Source: Sphingopyxis sp. Root154
GTDB lineage: Bacteria > Pseudomonadota > Alphaproteobacteria > Sphingomonadales > Sphingomonadaceae
Assembly (NCBI RefSeq): GCF_001427105.1
Contig: NZ_LMGI01000002.1
Location: 1,342,650 to 1,406,649, forward strand
Direction: 5' to 3'
DNA length: 64,000 nucleotides
Shown: positions 62,553 to 64,000 of the stretch, in pieces
Numbering within the stretch: the stretch's first letter is position 1
Layout: each line of letters begins with the position of its first letter
Translations under genes and position numbers: made by a program
The notes under the pieces: generated by a model
The model's input: the letters and a program-made list of their open reading frames with translations, nothing else
Databases searched by the model: none
Told to the model about the DNA's origin: nothing

Positions 62553-64000
62553 TCAATTCGATATCGCAGCCTCGCGGGCGGACGCGCGTCCTGGCATGTC
62601 ATAATGCCGCTGGACGGCCACCCTGTTGCGCCCGCCGCGCTTCGCATCATAGAGCGCCTCGTCGGCAAGCCGGTATAATTGCTGGAAATCGCATGCTGGC
62701 CGCACCTCGGCAACGCCGACGCTGGCGGTGACCAGCCGCTCGCCGACCGCCTCGCTGTGATCGCACGCCGCGATCCCGCGCCGGATGCTTTCGGCGAAGC
62801 GGCCGAGGATGATTCCTTCCATCCCGATCGTCAGCAATCCGAACTCCTCACCGCCGAGCCGGGCGACGGTACACATCGGCCCCTCCCAGCGTTCGATCCG
62901 ATGCGCGATGCCGCAAAGCACCACATCGCCGACATCATGCCCGTAGATATCGTTGATCGACTTGAAACGGTCGATGTCGACGAGGAGCAGCGCTGCGGGC
63001 AGATTGTCCGCGCGCGCGCGTTCGAGCAGCGGCGTGACGCTTTCGACAAAACCGCGGCGATTTGGCAGGCCGGTCAGCGGGTCGCGCCGCGCGAGTTGCT
63101 GCGCCTTCGCTGCGGCGGTGCGCGCATGATCGCGTTCGATGCGCAGATGGCCGAGCCGCCGCGTCGCCGCCGCCGCCAGCCACAGCGCCTGCCAGGTCGC
63201 GGCGACAAGAACCAGCAGCTTCGATCCGCCGCCCCAGAAACCATCCTCGACATCGATCACATGGATGAGCGCGAGAATCGCCATCGGCAGCCCCCACGCC
63301 GCGAGGAAATCGCGCGCCTCGACCGATCCGCGTCGCCATGCCCAGCCAAGATAGACGGTCACCGCGACCAGATCGGCGAGGACGACCAGCCCCAGCACGT
63401 CGCCCAAGAGCCCCAGGCTGCTGCCGCGTATCAGCGCCAACGGGATGCCGGCGAGCCCGACGCCCAGTCCAAGGACGAGCGTGCCGGCGCGAAGCCACTT
63501 CGGCACCCGTCCGCGATCGACCGCTATCACCGCGCTGACCGTCGCGAGCGCGATGGCGAGGCAGGCAAGGAAGGTGCAGATTTGCGTCGTCGCCGTCCCG
63601 GCCAATCCCCGCACGAGCGCAAGATGGACCTGCGACCAGAGCGCGCCCCACAGCAGCATCGTGCCCGACCAGGCCGCCTGCCACGCCAGATATTGGCGGC
63701 GCACGGCAAAAGCGAGCGACAGGCTGTAGATACAGCTGATGAGCAGCAGCGTGAGCGCCCCGCCGATGGCGGCTGCCATGCCCGCCGACTGCATCCCCGC
63801 CTCGGCTTTCGGGATGATCCGCGCGTGGATGAACTGGTGGCCGGACAGGCGATCGAAACGCATTGTCACCGCGGTCAACGCCGCACCGCGCGCGGGCGCT
63901 TCGAACAGGATCTGCCCGCCGGTGCGCCAATGCGCTCCGTAATCGCCCGCCCGCACCCGCTGCCAGCGCGTCGCGCCGTCGGCGTAGGAAAAGGCGACGG
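62553..64000 (-). CDS. diguanylate cyclase with membrane sensory domain (partial at N-terminus)
   Basis: The frame is open to the window edge; 482 residues are visible. A hydrophobic region of seven or more helices (GGALTLLLISCIYSLSLAFA onward) fits a 7TM intracellular-signalling sensor and is preceded by an extracytoplasmic piece. The GGDEF domain begins RRDPLTGLPNRRGF and has the active site GGEEF (VARLGGEEFGLL). It should make cyclic di-GMP. It converges on the bactofilin gene 23 bases away. Confidence 0.92.
   Translation of the reverse strand, partial: VAFSYADGATRWQRVRAGDYGAHWRTGGQILFEAPARGAALTAVTMRFDRLSGHQFIHARIIPKAEAGMQSAGMAAAIGGALTLLLISCIYSLSLAFAVRRQYLAWQAAWSGTMLLWGALWSQVHLALVRGLAGTATTQICTFLACLAIALATVSAVIAVDRGRVPKWLRAGTLVLGLGVGLAGIPLALIRGSSLGLLGDVLGLVVLADLVAVTVYLGWAWRRGSVEARDFLAAWGLPMAILALIHVIDVEDGFWGGGSKLLVLVAATWQALWLAAAATRRLGHLRIERDHARTAAAKAQQLARRDPLTGLPNRRGFVESVTPLLERARADNLPAALLLVDIDRFKSINDIYGHDVGDVVLCGIAHRIERWEGPMCTVARLGGEEFGLLTIGMEGIILGRFAESIRRGIAACDHSEAVGERLVTASVGVAEVRPACDFQQLYRLADEALYDAKRGGRNRVAVQRHYDMPGRASAREAAISN

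Noticed and set aside
1..64000. CRISPR arrays, rRNA genes, transposases, restriction systems or toxin-antitoxin pairs
   Set aside because: None was found: no regularly spaced repeats, no IS-like genes, and the lone RHH gene has no toxin neighbour.

Overview
The window is high-GC chromosomal DNA, densely coded on both strands. It looks like a sphingomonad alphaproteobacterium, most likely Sphingopyxis or a close relative. This is an inference from gene content: a ~1570-residue NAD-glutamate dehydrogenase, a PopZ-type polar organiser, a mutY/DUF721/DsbA/SMC neighbourhood, a TonB-dependent receptor, an M23 peptidase with a bactofilin, and CtrA-like boxes. No prophage, transposase, CRISPR array or rRNA was seen. 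The one tRNA is tRNA-Cys(GCA).

Layout. 1-3.0 kb: end of an M1 aminopeptidase, then a HerA-like ATPase coupled to a globin-like protein. 3.2-4.6 kb: an EamA transporter and a VOC protein. 4.7-8.4 kb: hflK-hflC followed by a Do-type protease (membrane protein quality control). 8.4-16.2 kb: mrp (Fe-S carrier), a CoA-binding protein, two lipoproteins, a Tat-exported molybdopterin hydroxylase large subunit without its partner, ferrochelatase, and a membrane-anchored DUF1963 protein. 16.3-19.8 kb: acetoacetyl-CoA reductase, a membrane-tethered LuxR/DUF4019 regulator, a small membrane protein, a ribbon-helix-helix protein and an ATP-grasp enzyme fused head-to-tail to the NAD-GDH gene (19.8-24.5 kb). 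24.6-28.1 kb: a PAS_5 protein, a DUF983 protein and a MocR-type regulator.

28.2-35.2 kb is a complete RND efflux system (TetR, adaptor, pump, outer-membrane lipoprotein). A shared ACTTATATACCA element lies in both the tetR and pump promoters, and a palindromic repeat sits inside the operon. 35.2-36.2 kb holds an OsmC-like protein lacking one of the usual cysteines, a short autonomous unit encoding a 23-residue peptide behind an unusually long Shine-Dalgarno, and tRNA-Cys. 36.4-39.1 kb: a methyltransferase-like protein, a TolC-type channel and popZ. 39.1-42.3 kb: a mutY/serine-hydrolase/nudC operon on the minus strand. 42.4-48.0 kb: DUF721, two different DsbA-like proteins and smc.

48.0-56.7 kb carries ubiA, rsmE and gshA. 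I expect these close together in alphaproteobacteria, but here they are separated by a three-gene TadE/TadG-like set, a 75-bp inverted-repeat element and a secreted P-domain/DUF11 protein. 56.7-64 kb: an intergenic dyad repeat, a TonB-dependent receptor, an isoprenylcysteine-methyltransferase-like membrane protein, an M23 peptidase overlapping a bactofilin, and a diguanylate cyclase cut by the window edge.

The least explained items are the 35.8-kb peptide unit, the 52.2-kb inverted repeat with its flanking secretion and pilus genes, the twin operators of the efflux system, and the LuxR-TM-DUF4019 regulator. All functions are assigned by reading motifs; no database search was possible.
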